64,000 nucleotides of DNA from Diplonema papillatum (GCA_030068145.1 JAPJBO010000915.1:1-64000); one strand, 5' to 3'; shown: positions 1-9,945, numbered from the stretch's first letter. The notes: a model not told the origin generated them from the letters alone. Numbers and translations are program-made.

Positions 1-219
1 TGTGTGGCCCTGCCAAAATTGTTGATAAAATCCGCAACGTAGCTGCCAGCATGCGATAGGTTCATTGCCATATCTCTCTCAAATCCGCAAAAATTACAGG
101 ACTTGCCGAATTTATCAAGAATACTCAAGAGAAGTTTTTAACTTCAAAAAATGATCGCCAAACACTTCGTGTTGTGGGTGTTCCTGTTATTATTATTGCT
201 GGTGCACACTACAAGTGCC

Positions 220-1758
220 ATGCCTACGGGAGGTGCAGCACGAGAAGGGACGCAGCATCAGAAGGCAGCCAGGGTGAGACGTCGTCAGCAGGAAACTGCA
301 GACCCTGACCAGGCGAGAAGGAAAAAACGCCGCCTTCCAAGTGAAGAGTCGAGTAGTACAGCGTCAGACACAGAGTCAGAGTCACAGGAGGCTGAGCCTG
401 AGGAGCGAAGGTGCCTATGCGGAGAGCTGTTAGTGGTACTCGCCCTTGAGAAATTGAAGACGCAAAGGGGACGGGACTGGAGGTTGTGGGAGTGTGATGC
501 ATGTGGCGGAGTCGATGGTGCTCGTTTTTCGTGTCCGAAAATCAAGGGTCACTGCGGCATGGACATCTGTGAAACCTGCCACAAGACAAACAACAGCTTC
601 GCTGGGTTCGTTAACGAAGTCCGTACCAATCTGCTCGCAAAAGTTCGCAATCAGAAACGCGCCCTCGTTGCTCGCATGAGGGACCTGCAACGTCACTTGA
701 CAGAGCTTGAAGCAGCAGCCGGAAAGAGTGAGGATCAGACCCAGTCAACGGATCAAGCTTCGCATCGTCCCGAAGTACCTGAACTGGCTGAAGGTGCACA
801 GTTGAGCGAAAACGCCGCGAGTAATGACAACACTCGAGAAAGTACTGCGGCCGCGGCGGGTTCGGCCTCTGTTGCCACCGTTGTGTCTAAGCCACTCCCT
901 GCGATTGTAGAGTATGTGACTGAGTACTCCTCCAAAATAGCCAGCCGAGTGGGATGCGGCTATTTATGCGGGCCCGTTTGCACAAAGACCAACGGGAACA
1001 AGGTCGTAAAATGCAATATCTGCCAGAAGGAAATCGGGAAGACAAGCATTCAGCGGCATTGGGAGGGACAACACGGCCCTAAGTCTCCTCGAAGAGCGCG
1101 TGCGTCTGGTGCAGTCTCTTCCGCTGCTGTGGCTCCTTGGAACGAAATGTCGTTCACTCGTCGACTTGCACTTCTCGTCTCTGAGTATGGCCTGCCGAAC
1201 TCGATCATGGATACCCCCCTGTTCCGATCGATACTGAACCCGACTGGCCTTGCCAAGCAGCGCTTCTGGACAAACGAGCTTGTCCGGGAAACCAGAGATT
1301 TTGCTGCTGAGACAGAAGAAATGTTCTTTGCGGTGAATCGGGGTGCAGACGTCTTCCTGCTCATCGATGGTGCCACTGTTCGTGGAAGAACTTTCTTGGG
1401 ATTTGCTGTGAGCAACGGTGCCTCAACTTTCTTTCTTAGGAACGTTGAAATAGCATCAGCGAACGCTCAGACTATTTGTTCCGAGCTGGATCATACGATC
1501 GCACTGCTTCGCGATCGCGGAAGTCTCAATGTGTTCGCTATTGTGGCGGACAACGCATCTGCTATGTTGAGAGCAATGAAGGACCTCATCAGTGATGCAG
1601 AAGCATTCGGGGTTTCCCTGTCACCCGATTCCTTCGAGTTTGAAATTCGCGGATTGGGAATTGACTTCACTGATGAAGGGGAGGAAAGTGTCGAGAAACT
1701 GATGTTCGAGACACTCAAATATGCAAAGAATCACGGCATATTTGCTTTCCGATCATGA
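220..1758 (+). CDS. hAT transposase, N-terminal part (hAT-1)
   Basis: First half of a hAT-family cut-and-paste transposase. The frame is open from an ATG at 151, but those 23 residues are a hydrophobic run unlike a nuclear protein, so I prefer the ATG at 220 (MPTGGAAREG), followed by a basic, nuclear-localisation-like stretch (RRKKRR). A Cys-rich segment near residues 65-125 holds several CxxC pairs. A BED-like finger follows (CNICQKE...HWEGQH, about residues 265-290). The DUF659-like catalytic start carries an aspartate in FLLIDGATVRG and a second in IVADNASAM, the usual hAT positions. The frame then changes and the protein continues in the ORF starting at 1721. The last ~50 residues (after DAEAFG) do not resemble hAT and may be intronic or inserted. 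It could be a decayed copy or a gene with a small intron. Confidence 0.65.
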   Translation: MPTGGAAREGTQHQKAARVRRRQQETADPDQARRKKRRLPSEESSSTASDTESESQEAEPEERRCLCGELLVVLALEKLKTQRGRDWRLWECDACGGVDGARFSCPKIKGHCGMDICETCHKTNNSFAGFVNEVRTNLLAKVRNQKRALVARMRDLQRHLTELEAAAGKSEDQTQSTDQASHRPEVPELAEGAQLSENAASNDNTRESTAAAAGSASVATVVSKPLPAIVEYVTEYSSKIASRVGCGYLCGPVCTKTNGNKVVKCNICQKEIGKTSIQRHWEGQHGPKSPRRARASGAVSSAAVAPWNEMSFTRRLALLVSEYGLPNSIMDTPLFRSILNPTGLAKQRFWTNELVRETRDFAAETEEMFFAVNRGADVFLLIDGATVRGRTFLGFAVSNGASTFFLRNVEIASANAQTICSELDHTIALLRDRGSLNVFAIVADNASAMLRAMKDLISDAEAFGVSLSPDSFEFEIRGLGIDFTDEGEESVEKLMFETLKYAKNHGIFAFRS

Positions 1759-2797
1759 CACCGATGTGCCTGTCACAGCATGCAACTGCATGGGTGACAT
1801 TATGAAGCACCCCTTCATGTCATCAGTGAAAGATGAAGTGATTGATCTTGCAAAAAAGTTCAACACAGCTGAAGAAAAAGCCCGTATTCGACAGATGCAG
1901 TTGGATGCGGGGGAAAGCCATCCCCGCGTGGTGCGATACCCGACGTCGGTGCGATGGAGCAGCGTGTATGACACCGCGCTCAGCATCGCCACGCTTCGCG
2001 ACAAAAGCATCCGATACCTGCCTGGAGTCAGTGATGCGTTCCGCCGGCAACTTTCTTTTTTTCTGAGCATACTTGCCCCATTTGCCCTGGCAACTGATCA
2101 CCTGCAAAAAGAGTCGGAGGGCTTGATGAAACTGCATTCGACAATCCAAAGCATCACGGACGGGCTTGCAGTGGCACGAGTGAGGCACAGTCAGAACAAG
2201 AACGAGCTCAGTGTCGTCGAGTACGCCATTAAGAAATGGACCTGGCGCATAGAAAAGAACTTGTCGTTTCCAGCCATGCAAGTTCTGGAGTCTCTGCACC
2301 CCGACGTCGACCAGATGCTGGTCCAGAATGAGCAGAAAGCCCGACAGTGGAATATGCTGTGCCGGTTCTTGCGCCCATTCGTTAGCCGGAGACTTCGCGA
2401 TCAAAGCACCCTTGAACAAACTCTTGTTCAACTGAAAGTCGTGTACAACGAGTTCAGAAACCGAGCCCGAGGCCCGAGCGGGGAAGTTATCAAACACGGG
2501 TACAAGTTTTTTTGGAGAAATCATGCCCTTGCTACAGCAGAAGAGAGTGAACTGCTAACTCTCTTCGCTTGCACTTTGGGCAAAGCGACAGCTAGCGAAG
2601 CTTCTGTAGAACGACACTTCACACTGGAAGCTGCCGTGCCCCAACCAGAAAGCCCCCGAGAGCCCAGCGAGGAAGCAGCTCATGAAAGCCTGGATGTTGA
2701 GGCCTCGCAAGCACAAGTACCAGAGATAGGAAATTTGAGTTTTCAGCCTCTCCCCCTCCAGTTCGCGGATTTTGAGGACAAAGACTCTGTTCAGTAA
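1721..2797 (+). CDS. hAT transposase, C-terminal part (hAT-1)
   Basis: Continuation of the upstream hAT transposase in another frame, overlapping it by 38 bp. Near its start ACNCMGDIMKHPF sits where hAT proteins have the CxxH...LNL...KD motif. TSVRWSSVYDT matches the conserved RW..xY region. The C-terminus has the dimerisation motif TASEASVERHFT with the third catalytic acidic residue (E). Family members usually carry both halves in one ~600-700-aa protein, so the frame change is either a frameshift or a short intron. I found no splice pair that keeps frame convincingly. The stop at 2797 is followed by ~320 bp of non-coding sequence to the TACGAA-rich right end of the element. Confidence 0.65.
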   Translation: MQRITAYLLSDHDTDVPVTACNCMGDIMKHPFMSSVKDEVIDLAKKFNTAEEKARIRQMQLDAGESHPRVVRYPTSVRWSSVYDTALSIATLRDKSIRYLPGVSDAFRRQLSFFLSILAPFALATDHLQKESEGLMKLHSTIQSITDGLAVARVRHSQNKNELSVVEYAIKKWTWRIEKNLSFPAMQVLESLHPDVDQMLVQNEQKARQWNMLCRFLRPFVSRRLRDQSTLEQTLVQLKVVYNEFRNRARGPSGEVIKHGYKFFWRNHALATAEESELLTLFACTLGKATASEASVERHFTLEAAVPQPESPREPSEEAAHESLDVEASQAQVPEIGNLSFQPLPLQFADFEDKDSVQ

Positions 2798-3123
2798 TCT
2801 AGAATCTAGACTGCTGTAGATGGGGTCGACCTCGCCTTTCAAGGAATCTGAAGTCTCCACGTTTTCTATTCCAACATTGTCTGTGTTGGCAAACCGTTTC
2901 GTTCAACATTTTCTCTCACATGCGGTGAACCTGAATAATCATGTTGGTTTCCCCTTCGAGAACGCACAGCCTGAGCCTGTCTGCCACATTCTAGCCGCAT
3001 GACATTGACACTGCTGACGTATGTCAGCATCAGTTGGCATGCACATCAGTTCGGTGCTTGCAAGCTGTGAGATGCCCCCGAAGAGGCCTTCGGCTGCGAA
3101 TCGGCGAGTCATGGATTTGTACG

Positions 3124-3220
3124 GAAACACGACGTTTCGTATTTCGTTCGTATTTCGTAAATACGAAAAAATACGAAACGAAAAATACGAATACGAATTC
3201 GTACGAATTACCTGACCCTG
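3124..3220. repeat. TACGAA palindromic right terminus of hAT-1
   Basis: Short alternating TACGAA/TTCGTA words fold on themselves and end in CCTGACCCTG. Read inward on the minus strand this starts CAGGGTCAGGTAATTCG, the CAGGG start common in hAT termini. The following AGTCAGGT would be the 8-bp target copy, but the left end of hAT-1 is outside the window or unrecognised. Confidence 0.45.
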
Positions 3221-3345
3221 AGTCAGGTATTTGGCCGGTACCACCACTTACCAACACTTGGGCAGATGCTGCAGTGTGGACTGCCGAAGCCACCGTTTAG
3301 ACCAGTCACTCCCCGTCGGACGGGCCCCCCAAAAAGCCCCTCGGG
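3218..3345 (+). repeat. LINE-like fragment, left inverted copy, segment 1
   Basis: First segment of a sequence repeated in inverted orientation at 10122-10560, where it is uninterrupted. It starts CTGAGTCAGGTATTTGG and runs to the insertion point of hAT-2; it resumes at 7819. Confidence 0.7.
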
Positions 3346-3599
3346 CAGTGTGAGACTTAGCTAGCTATTTGGCCAGCTAGCTATTTTTAGCTATTTATAG
3401 CTAAAATAGCTAAAATAGCTGCCCAGACGACTGAAAATATGTTCACGTCTTTTTCGTCAGAAAACCTCAGGTAGGTGCCCAAAAATGCAAAAAAATTGCG
3501 ACGAAACCAGATTTTCTGCCTCGTTCTCGTTTTCAGAGTCGCCCAACCCCCCCCTGGTACCCCCCCCCGCCCTCTCCGGGCCGTGTCACGGCGTGTGCA

Positions 3600-5150
3600 G
3601 GGTATCGATTTCCTGGCTGGTGACATTTTCCCGCTGGTCCATGTAGCAAACCTTTTTCGACGAGTTTTTGCTCGTTTTCAGCTCCGATGAAGAGATCCGT
3701 GAAAAATAGACCCGGAGACGAAAAACTATGTGCGTGGTTCGGGGCCCTTTACAAGTTGCAGGGCGCCGGGCGTGGAAGCCGCCACGTGTGGATTGAGAAG
3801 GACGGGAATCGATCCCCTGGGTGGTGGCATTTTCCCGCCGGACCACGCGGCAGGCCTTTTTCGACGAATTTTAGCTCGCGATCAGCTGCAATGAAGAGAT
3901 CCGTGAAAAATAGACCCGAAAACGAAAAAGTATGCGCGTGGTTCGTGGGTCCGTGCATGATGCAGGGCACCGGGTGTGGAAACCACCAGGTGGGCATCGA
4001 GCAAGACGGGTATCGACCCCCTGGTTGGTAACTTTTTCCCGCTGGTCCATGTAGCTGACCTTTTTCGACGAATTTTTGCTCGCAATCAGCTCCGATGAAA
4101 AGAACTGTGAAAAATAGACCCGGAAACGAAAAAGTATGTGCATTGTTCGTGGGTCCGTGCAAGATGCAGGGCACCGGGCGTGGAAACCACCGGTGTGCAC
4201 TGGGAAGAACGGGTTTCGATCCCCTGGTTGGCGACATTTTCCCGCTGGTCCACATAGCAGACCTTTTCCGACGAATTTTTGCTTGCGAACAGCTCCGATG
4301 AAGAGATCCGTGAAAAATAGACCCGGAGACAGAAAACTATGTGCGTGGTCAGTAGTTTTTACAATTTGCAGGGCACCGGGCGTAGAAACCACCAGCCTGA
4401 TCAGGTGTGCATTGAACACGGACGGTATCGATCCCCTGGCTGGTGGCATTCTGTTGCTGGTCCGCGTAGCAGACCTTTGTCGACAAAGTTTTGCTCGCGA
4501 TCAGCTTCGATGAAGAGATCCGTGAAAAATAGACCCGGGAATCAAACACTACGTGCGTGGTCCGTGGGTTCTTATAGGATGCAGAGCACCGGGCGTAGAA
4601 ACCACCCGGTGTGCATTGAGCAGGACGGGTATCGATCCCCTGGTGGTGGCATTATGTTGCTGGTTCACGCAGCAGACCTTTTTCGACGACTTTTTGCTCG
4701 CGATCAGCTTCGATGAAGAGATCCGTGAAAAATAGACCAGGGACCATCCAGTATGTGCGTGGTCCGTGGGTTCTTACAAGATGCAGAGCACCGGGCTTGG
4801 AAACCACCCGGTGTGCATTGAGCAGGACGGGTATCGATCCCCTGGTGGTGGCATTATGTTACTGGTTCACGCAGCAGACCTTTTTCGACGACTTTTTGCT
4901 CGCGATGAGCTCTGATGAAGAGATCCGTGAAAAAGAGACCAGGGACCATCCAGTATGTGCGTGGTTCGGGGGTCCTTACAAGATGCAGGCACCGGGCTTG
5001 GAAACCACAGGTTTGCAGTGGGAAGGACAGGAATCGATCCCTGGCTGGTGACATTTCTTGGCTGGTCCACCGTGACTCCACGTGGCAGACGTTTTTCGAA
5101 TTCCTGCTCGCGATCAGCTCCGATGCGAGAAATGGACCCGGAAATGAAAA
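3600..5150 (+). repeat. Tandem array, ~205-bp unit, about 7.5 copies
   Basis: The landmark CCTTTTTCGACGA recurs near 3651, 3855, 4060, 4262, 4473, 4678, 4879 and 5088, a period of about 205 bp. Each unit also carries TCCGATGAAGAGATCCGTGA, a GGGCACCGGGCGTGGAAACC-type block and a TCGATCCCCTGG block. Open frames across it are repeat translations, not genes. It lies between the left terminus and the 3' end of the hAT-2 transposase. Single copies of the unit occur in both orientations inside hAT-3, which suggests amplified transposase-binding subterminal DNA. Confidence 0.88.
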
Positions 5151-5399
5151 GGATTGTTTGTGGTGCGTCGGGTTTCCCCCCAGGCACTACGATACAAGTC
5201 TACCAGCATTGTTAGCAGAGACTGCCAGAGTGCAGCAAGCCAGACCCAGGTCCAGTCCTACTGTGCAGTAGTCTACAGGGGGGAAGCCCGATGAGGGGGG
5301 GGGGGGCCAGTGATGATAAAATTCCAAATTTTTTTCAAAAAAATCAAAAAAATCAAAAAAATTCAAAAAATTCAAAAAATTCAAAGTGTCACCAATACC

Positions 5400-7400
5400 T
5401 CAGTGCCAAGATGATTGGCTTGAGGAATCACTGCCGTCATCGCCGCCCAAAACGTCGGTGGCTACATCATCAACTTCGATCGGTGACTGGGAACTTCCAG
5501 GACCCGGTGTCCGTCTTGCTTCCTCTGCCAGCTTCTCCTCATCCCACCAACAGTTTTCCGGAGGTGTGCGCGGGTGCAAGTTAGTGTGCACAACACACAT
5601 TTGGTGCATTTTCTGAGCCAGGAGGCGGTTGCGGCGACCGTGGGAAAGCCACTGCATACTAGAGAATGCGCGTTCCACGTCCGCAGAACTCGCTGTGATG
5701 GCGGTCACCTCTGATGCAACTTTGGCAAGATTGGACGTCCTTGTTCCCGCTACGACTTTCCACCATGCTTCGGGAGACCTCGTGCAGGCAAGGAGTTCCA
5801 GTTCTTCCTTGTCATCGGCGAAGACGCCAGTACCACTCGAAAACTCCAGCAGCTCGGAAGCTGCAGCCACCCCAGCAACCGACTTGATGTAGGCCTTCGC
5901 GATCTTTCGCGTTTCAGGTTCGATGGCGTAGTCCGTGAGGATTCTGAGGGGTGACTTCTCATCTGGTGGCTGCGATGGCTTTCCAAGTGTCGACCCCATG
6001 CGCGGCGTGAGCACAGTTGCGGCACTGATCCAGCCCCCTTCGTGCTTCCGGTATTTTGCGATCCTGTCCTCGATTTTCGCCTTTACTGCCTGCATTTTCG
6101 TCCTCGTGAGTGCGGTAGGCATCGTTCCGGCACTTTCGTCACATGAGGCCTTCACAAACATGAGAGCAGGAATGATGTAGGCCGCTCGAGCGTTCGTTGA
6201 CTGCAGCAAACTAACTGCCAGCCCGATAGCTTGCATGAAGGGTTGAAGTGCGACGAATTGGGTCCACATGTTGCCTTCTAGCAGGGTAGCGATACCAGGG
6301 CAGAGAAGACACGCATGCTTGTCTTCTTTCATCAAGAGAAGCGTTACGCGCTCTTCGGCGACTTGCGCCCACGTTTCTGACATGGTAGTCCAGCGGGTTA
6401 CCGCAGGAAGCACAAGCTTCTTGGACCGCGTCGACTTCTCTTCGTACAGTTTCGACAGATACTCCGTGTTTCGAATGCTTGCAACAACACTTGTTACCTG
6501 AGCAGCGACAGGATGGAATTCGTTCGGTGATTCCTTTCCCTTCGACTTGCGAGTGCCAACGCAGTCGTTGGTGCAGCGAGCGACGCTGTGCGGACCACAG
6601 ACGAGCGTCTTCATCTTCGGAAAGTTTACTGCAAGTTTCTTTGCTGATGCCACTGCTGTCGAATCGCCGTCCGTCACAACGCAGATTGTCTTCTTCAGCA
6701 GGTCTTCGTCGCACTGGCGGAGGTGCGAACACAATTCATCCGAAGTGTGGCTCTTGCGGGTCAGTACACCTGCGTCAATTATCAGGCTCTGCATCTTGTT
6801 GGTTCCGGCAGTTGCCGCGAGAATGGCAAAGACCTTCTCCTTCCGTGCACTCTGCCAAGCGTCGCACTGAATGATGAGTTGTTCAGCACTGCTCAGCGAA
6901 GCGATGAGTGGGTCGGCAACCTCCTTGTAGACTTCGTTTAGGACACGAGTACCGAGTGTGTGCCGGCTTGGCAAGTCAGATTTCTTCAGATTCGGCCGTA
7001 TACTTTGCAGGAGCTGAAGCAATAGCGGATCTTCAACCGTGCTGAACGCGTGTCCGCTGGCGAAGACAAATCTTCCAATCGCTTTCTCGAGGTGTGTCTT
7101 TTCGCATGCTGTGACGCCGGGAAGGGCTTCTATCCTCCGCTGCTTTGGATCAACAACGCTAGCCCCTGCTGTCGATGCTGCAGCAGTCGGTAGCTTCCTC
7201 TTCTGGCCACACGTGGTGTCGCCTGCTTTGGTTCGCACCTCCGGGGTTGCTTTCGTGCACTGTGCCAGATGGGCCCGCATCCGAGTTCCGGTCACACAGA
7301 AGATGTCCTCTCTGCAGTGATGGCACTTCGCAGCGTCTTTTCCACCCTCGGAAAACGACGTGAAGTGTGCGCGACTCCAGCATTGTTGACGGCCAGGCAT
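5400..7400 (-). CDS. hAT transposase (hAT-2), 666 aa
   Basis: Intact single-ORF hAT transposase. A BED-type zinc finger lies at residues ~8-50 (WSRAHFTSF…CHHC…GTRMRAHLAQC). First catalytic Asp is in LIIQCDAWQSAR, the second in CVVTDGDSTAVASAK. TRWTTMSETW is the conserved RW region. The C-terminal dimerisation helix has the catalytic Glu in SSADVERAFSSM. The last ~60 residues are acidic and Ser-rich. Length and order are normal for the family. The start is the ATG at 7400, 418 bp inside the right terminus; the stop at 5400 abuts the tandem array region. A run of AAAAAATC-type sequence (5320-5390) and G-runs flank the gene at both ends. It is the only undamaged hAT-2-type transposase seen here and the likely source of activity for hAT-3. 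Confidence 0.9.
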   Translation of the reverse strand: MPGRQQCWSRAHFTSFSEGGKDAAKCHHCREDIFCVTGTRMRAHLAQCTKATPEVRTKAGDTTCGQKRKLPTAAASTAGASVVDPKQRRIEALPGVTACEKTHLEKAIGRFVFASGHAFSTVEDPLLLQLLQSIRPNLKKSDLPSRHTLGTRVLNEVYKEVADPLIASLSSAEQLIIQCDAWQSARKEKVFAILAATAGTNKMQSLIIDAGVLTRKSHTSDELCSHLRQCDEDLLKKTICVVTDGDSTAVASAKKLAVNFPKMKTLVCGPHSVARCTNDCVGTRKSKGKESPNEFHPVAAQVTSVVASIRNTEYLSKLYEEKSTRSKKLVLPAVTRWTTMSETWAQVAEERVTLLLMKEDKHACLLCPGIATLLEGNMWTQFVALQPFMQAIGLAVSLLQSTNARAAYIIPALMFVKASCDESAGTMPTALTRTKMQAVKAKIEDRIAKYRKHEGGWISAATVLTPRMGSTLGKPSQPPDEKSPLRILTDYAIEPETRKIAKAYIKSVAGVAAASELLEFSSGTGVFADDKEELELLACTRSPEAWWKVVAGTRTSNLAKVASEVTAITASSADVERAFSSMQWLSHGRRNRLLAQKMHQMCVVHTNLHPRTPPENCWWDEEKLAEEARRTPGPGSSQSPIEVDDVATDVLGGDDGSDSSSQSSWH

Positions 7401-7818
7401 GTTAAGTGAGTTTGTGATGTGTGACTTATAGTGTGTTCCTGGGTGGTGGGGGCAGGGTAGATGCAGGCACAGATCCTATACCTGGCCGTTGTAGTTGGTC
7501 ACTGTGGCATGCTGATTTTTTTGAATTTTTTCACCTTCAAAAAAATCAAAAAAATCAAGGTCAAAAAAATCAAAAAAATCCAAGGCCTCACAACACTGGG
7601 GGGGGGGGGGGGTAGCACGGTGTGAACCTCATGCTGATCATCTGCCTGAAAAATCCCGGTAAACTGTGGAAAACGGCACAAAATCCGAGAAAACAGTCGG
7701 AATAGTGACATTTCCGTTGAAAATGCTCAGTCAGCTATTTTAGCTATTTTAGCTATTTTCAGCTATAGCTAGCTAGCTATAGCTAGCTATCAGCTAGCTA
7801 TAGCTAAGTCTCACACTG

Positions 7819-7960
7819 CCTCGGGCCTTCTGGGGATTCGCCACAAGAACGCACTCACCCGCCCTTTGGAAGATAGTGGAGACCATTATCAAAGACCGCC
7901 CCACGTTCCTCCATCGATGGACTCCTCAGTCCGGAGGCTTCCGGTAGGGAGAGGCACAGA
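7819..7960 (+). repeat. LINE-like fragment, left inverted copy, segment 2
   Basis: Continues the segment interrupted at 3345 and matches the complement of 10122-10560 up to …AGAGGCACAGA, where hAT-3 is inserted. Confidence 0.7.
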
Positions 7961-8030
7961 CAGTGTGGGCTGAGCACCAGCACCGGGCGGTGCTGGTGCT
8001 CAGCCCACACTGTCTGTGCCTCTCCCTACC
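7943..8030. repeat. Perfect 43-bp inverted repeat, 2-bp spacer
   Basis: 7943-7985 is the exact reverse complement of 7988-8030, with GG between. Each arm holds 18 bp of flanking LINE-like DNA (GGTAGGGAGAGGCACAGA) plus the first 25 bp of the hAT-3 terminus (CAGTGTGGGCTGAGCACCAG…). The terminus with its flank was thus copied in reverse next to itself, as expected from aberrant hairpin processing during hAT excision. Confidence 0.9.
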
Positions 8031-9005
8031 CTGCGGTGCTCTCCGGTGCTGGAAAAATAATTTCGGTTTTAACACCTCAAAAAGCTCAAAAAAACGAAGA
8101 AAAAGCGTTGAAATCATCGTTTGGGCCTCGTTCTCGGGGTTTTGAGCAGAAATTTTTTGAGTTGCACCCCCCCCACGCTCCCCCATTGAGTCTGGGTCGC
8201 AGTGGGTGCTTCCCCATTACGACTGTGGGCCTGATCCTGGCTCCTGGAAGCCGGTCCACAGTACCAGACCTTTTTCGACGACTTTTTGCTCGAGATCAAC
8301 TCCGATGAAGAGATCTGTGGATTGTAGACCCGGGGGCCAAAGAGTTGGTACGTGGTTCGTCGAGCCAGGGACCGGGACGTGGATCCGCGTGAAAGCGGAA
8401 ATCGTGGAAGTCGAAGTTTCCATTTCAGATTTCTTGGTTCAAATGCCTGTGCACGTGAAATTATCAATTCCCGCAGGGTGCGTTTTTTGACATTTGACCC
8501 CGACGAAACAACACTGCACTGGTAGTTTTGACCGTTTTGGCGTGATCCTGTGATGCAAAGTTTTGCATTCCGCGGTGTAGTTTTCATGCCTGGTGCCCTG
8601 AACGTCGGAAAGCCTCAACGAACCACGCAAATACTGTGGGTTCCCTGGGTCCATTTTGCACAAATCTCCTCATCGGAGCTGAACGTGAGCATAAAGTCGA
8701 CTGTTACACGGGCCAGCGAAAGAATGTCACAAAACAGGGGATTTAGCATTGCAAAACTGGTGGCCGCCGTAACCCGGTGCCCTTTACCTCGTACGAACCC
8801 AAGAAACGCGCTCATACTTTTTGGTCGCCGGATCCATTTCTCACGGCTCTCTTCATCGGAGCTGCTCGAGCAAAAACTCGTTGAAAAAGGTCTGCTACGG
8901 GGTGGTTAAAGTCAAAGACCAGACCCAGCACCGGAGAGCACCGGAGAGCACCGGCCGGTGCTCACCGGTGCCAGCACCGGTGCTGTGGTGCCAGCCCCCA
9001 CACTG
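7961..9005. mobile_element. hAT-3, non-autonomous relative of hAT-2 (~1.05 kb)
   Basis: Termini are CAGTGTGGGCTG (left) and CAGCCCCCACACTG (right). CACCGG words are enriched just inside the right end. Flanks GGCACAGA and GTGACAGA are an imperfect 8-bp duplication, and the inverted copy near 10300 shows the unoccupied site (GGCACAGAGAAGCAG). It carries no transposase. It shares hAT-2 subterminal blocks: a forward copy of the ~205-bp unit near 8200-8375 and inverted copies near 8600-8690 and 8760-8910, plus a GCCTCGTTCTCG block. It is probably mobilised by hAT-2-type transposase. Confidence 0.75.
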
Positions 9006-9183
9006 TGACAGAGAAGCAGCTCTGCACCGTGACGGCGGCAATCAACCGGAAAAAAGGCCGATTCACATGCTGCTCGCCTTCGACCTGGCGCGCGCTTTCG
9101 ACGGGCAGCACGCTCCCGGCAGGCGGGACTCCCGGGAAGAGCACGCCGCTCAGCACGAATCAACCCCGACTACTTTACGCGTA
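9006..9183 (+). repeat. LINE-like fragment, left inverted copy, segment 3
   Basis: Third segment of the left copy. It includes the stretch encoding LLAFDLARAFDG on the plus strand, the reverse-transcriptase block with the first catalytic Asp. Identity with the right copy ends at TTTACGCGTA (9183 / 10122). Confidence 0.6.
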
Positions 9184-9249
9184 TTCCCCGGGTGAGAATG
9201 CCCAAACTTGACACATTGCAATTCAAGTCACTTTGGCCCTTTGGAAAGT

Positions 9250-9305
9250 TTGGGGTCTTATAATCTTAGAATTTGAGTGGCGTCGGTTCAAACCCGCCTC
9301 TCTGG
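9250..9305 (+). other. tRNA-like (B-box) sequence, SINE-like head
   Basis: GGCGTCGGTTCAAACCCGCC fits a polymerase III B box. No cloverleaf can be built around it, so this is not called as a tRNA gene. It precedes the 29-bp array. Confidence 0.25.
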
Positions 9306-9492
9306 TCTTTGGTATTTGTTGCGACTGTGTGAGAATGGTAGCATTTGTTGCGACTGTGTGAGAATGGTAACATTTGTCGGAGCTTGTGTGAGAATGGTAA
9401 AATTTGTTGCGACCGTGTGAGAATGGTAAGGTTTGTTGAAACTTGTGTGAGAACGGTAAAAATTTGTTTTTTGTGTGAGAATGGTATTTGCC
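9305..9492 (+). repeat. 29-bp tandem repeat, ~6 degenerate copies
   Basis: Units of the type TGTGTGAGAATGGTAGCATT followed by TGTTGCGAC, diverging toward the right and ending in GAGAATGGTATTTGCCCC. The same unit forms a cleaner array at 10998-11226, and the terminal word recurs inverted near 10040-10062 and forward near 28876. Confidence 0.85.
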
Positions 9493-9540
9493 CCACGGTG
9501 GGCTAATTCCCATTATAGCACATTTTCTTGAGTCAATACC

Positions 9541-9745
9541 CAAGATAGTACGGTTTTTCTTAGAGTTGATCAAGATCGTACATGTTTCCTTAGAGTTGAT
9601 CAAGATAGTACATGTTTCCTTAGAGTTACCCATTATAGTACATCCCAAGATAGTACGGTTTTTCTTAGAGTTGATCAAGATAGTACATGTTTCCTTAGAG
9701 TTGATCAAGATAGTACATGTTTCCTTAGAGTTGTCCATGATAGTG
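9541..9745 (+). repeat. 30-bp tandem repeat, ~6 copies
   Basis: Repeats of TTAGAGTTGATCAAGATAGT followed by ACATGTTTCC. Variants with CCCATTATAGTAC and CAAGATAGTACGG interrupt it. Frames across it encode only repetitive peptide. Confidence 0.85.
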
Positions 9746-9945
9746 AAAAGCAGCCGTCTGGAAATGATTTTCGAGGTCTTTTTGGGAAATTTTTTGGTTT
9801 TCGAGTAGTTCTGGGATGCGCGATTATGGGCAAGCTGCCAGCTAGCCCAGCGATCAAAATCTGACCCCCTCCTGGATGCAGAGAGAAAAAAAAACCGATC
9901 TCCAGGACCCCATTTTTTCGGGTGCCGACCTCCATTTCCGGGGCT
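9743..9945 (-). repeat. SINE-like dispersed repeat, copy 1
   Basis: The complement matches 55286-55483 closely and 59290-59503 distantly. Shared blocks are GAAATGGAGGTCGGCACCCG, CTGCATCCAGGAGGGGGTCA, GCTTGCCCATAATCGC and GGCTGCTTTT. No coding capacity. The 59.3-kb copy has a B-box-like head, hence SINE-like; a MITE is the alternative. Confidence 0.55.

Larger units (their letters stand above)
3346..7818 (-). mobile_element. hAT-2, autonomous hAT transposon
   Basis: A 4.47-kb element with inverted termini CAGTGTGAGACTTAGCTA (left) and its complement at the right end (7801-7818). Both ends continue into TAGCTA-rich subterminal sequence (3356-3420 and 7730-7800). The flanks repeat CCTCGGG (left flank to 3345, right 7819-7825), matching a hAT 8-bp duplication. 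The inverted copy at 10122-10560 shows the same locus without the element (…CCCCTCGGGGCC…), which fixes the insertion site. It holds a tandem array at 3600-5150 and one intact transposase on the minus strand. Confidence 0.88.

Noticed and set aside
3687-5271. Series of ~70-190-aa ORFs on both strands
   Set aside because: They are the same few peptides repeated by the ~205-bp array; no independent coding signal.
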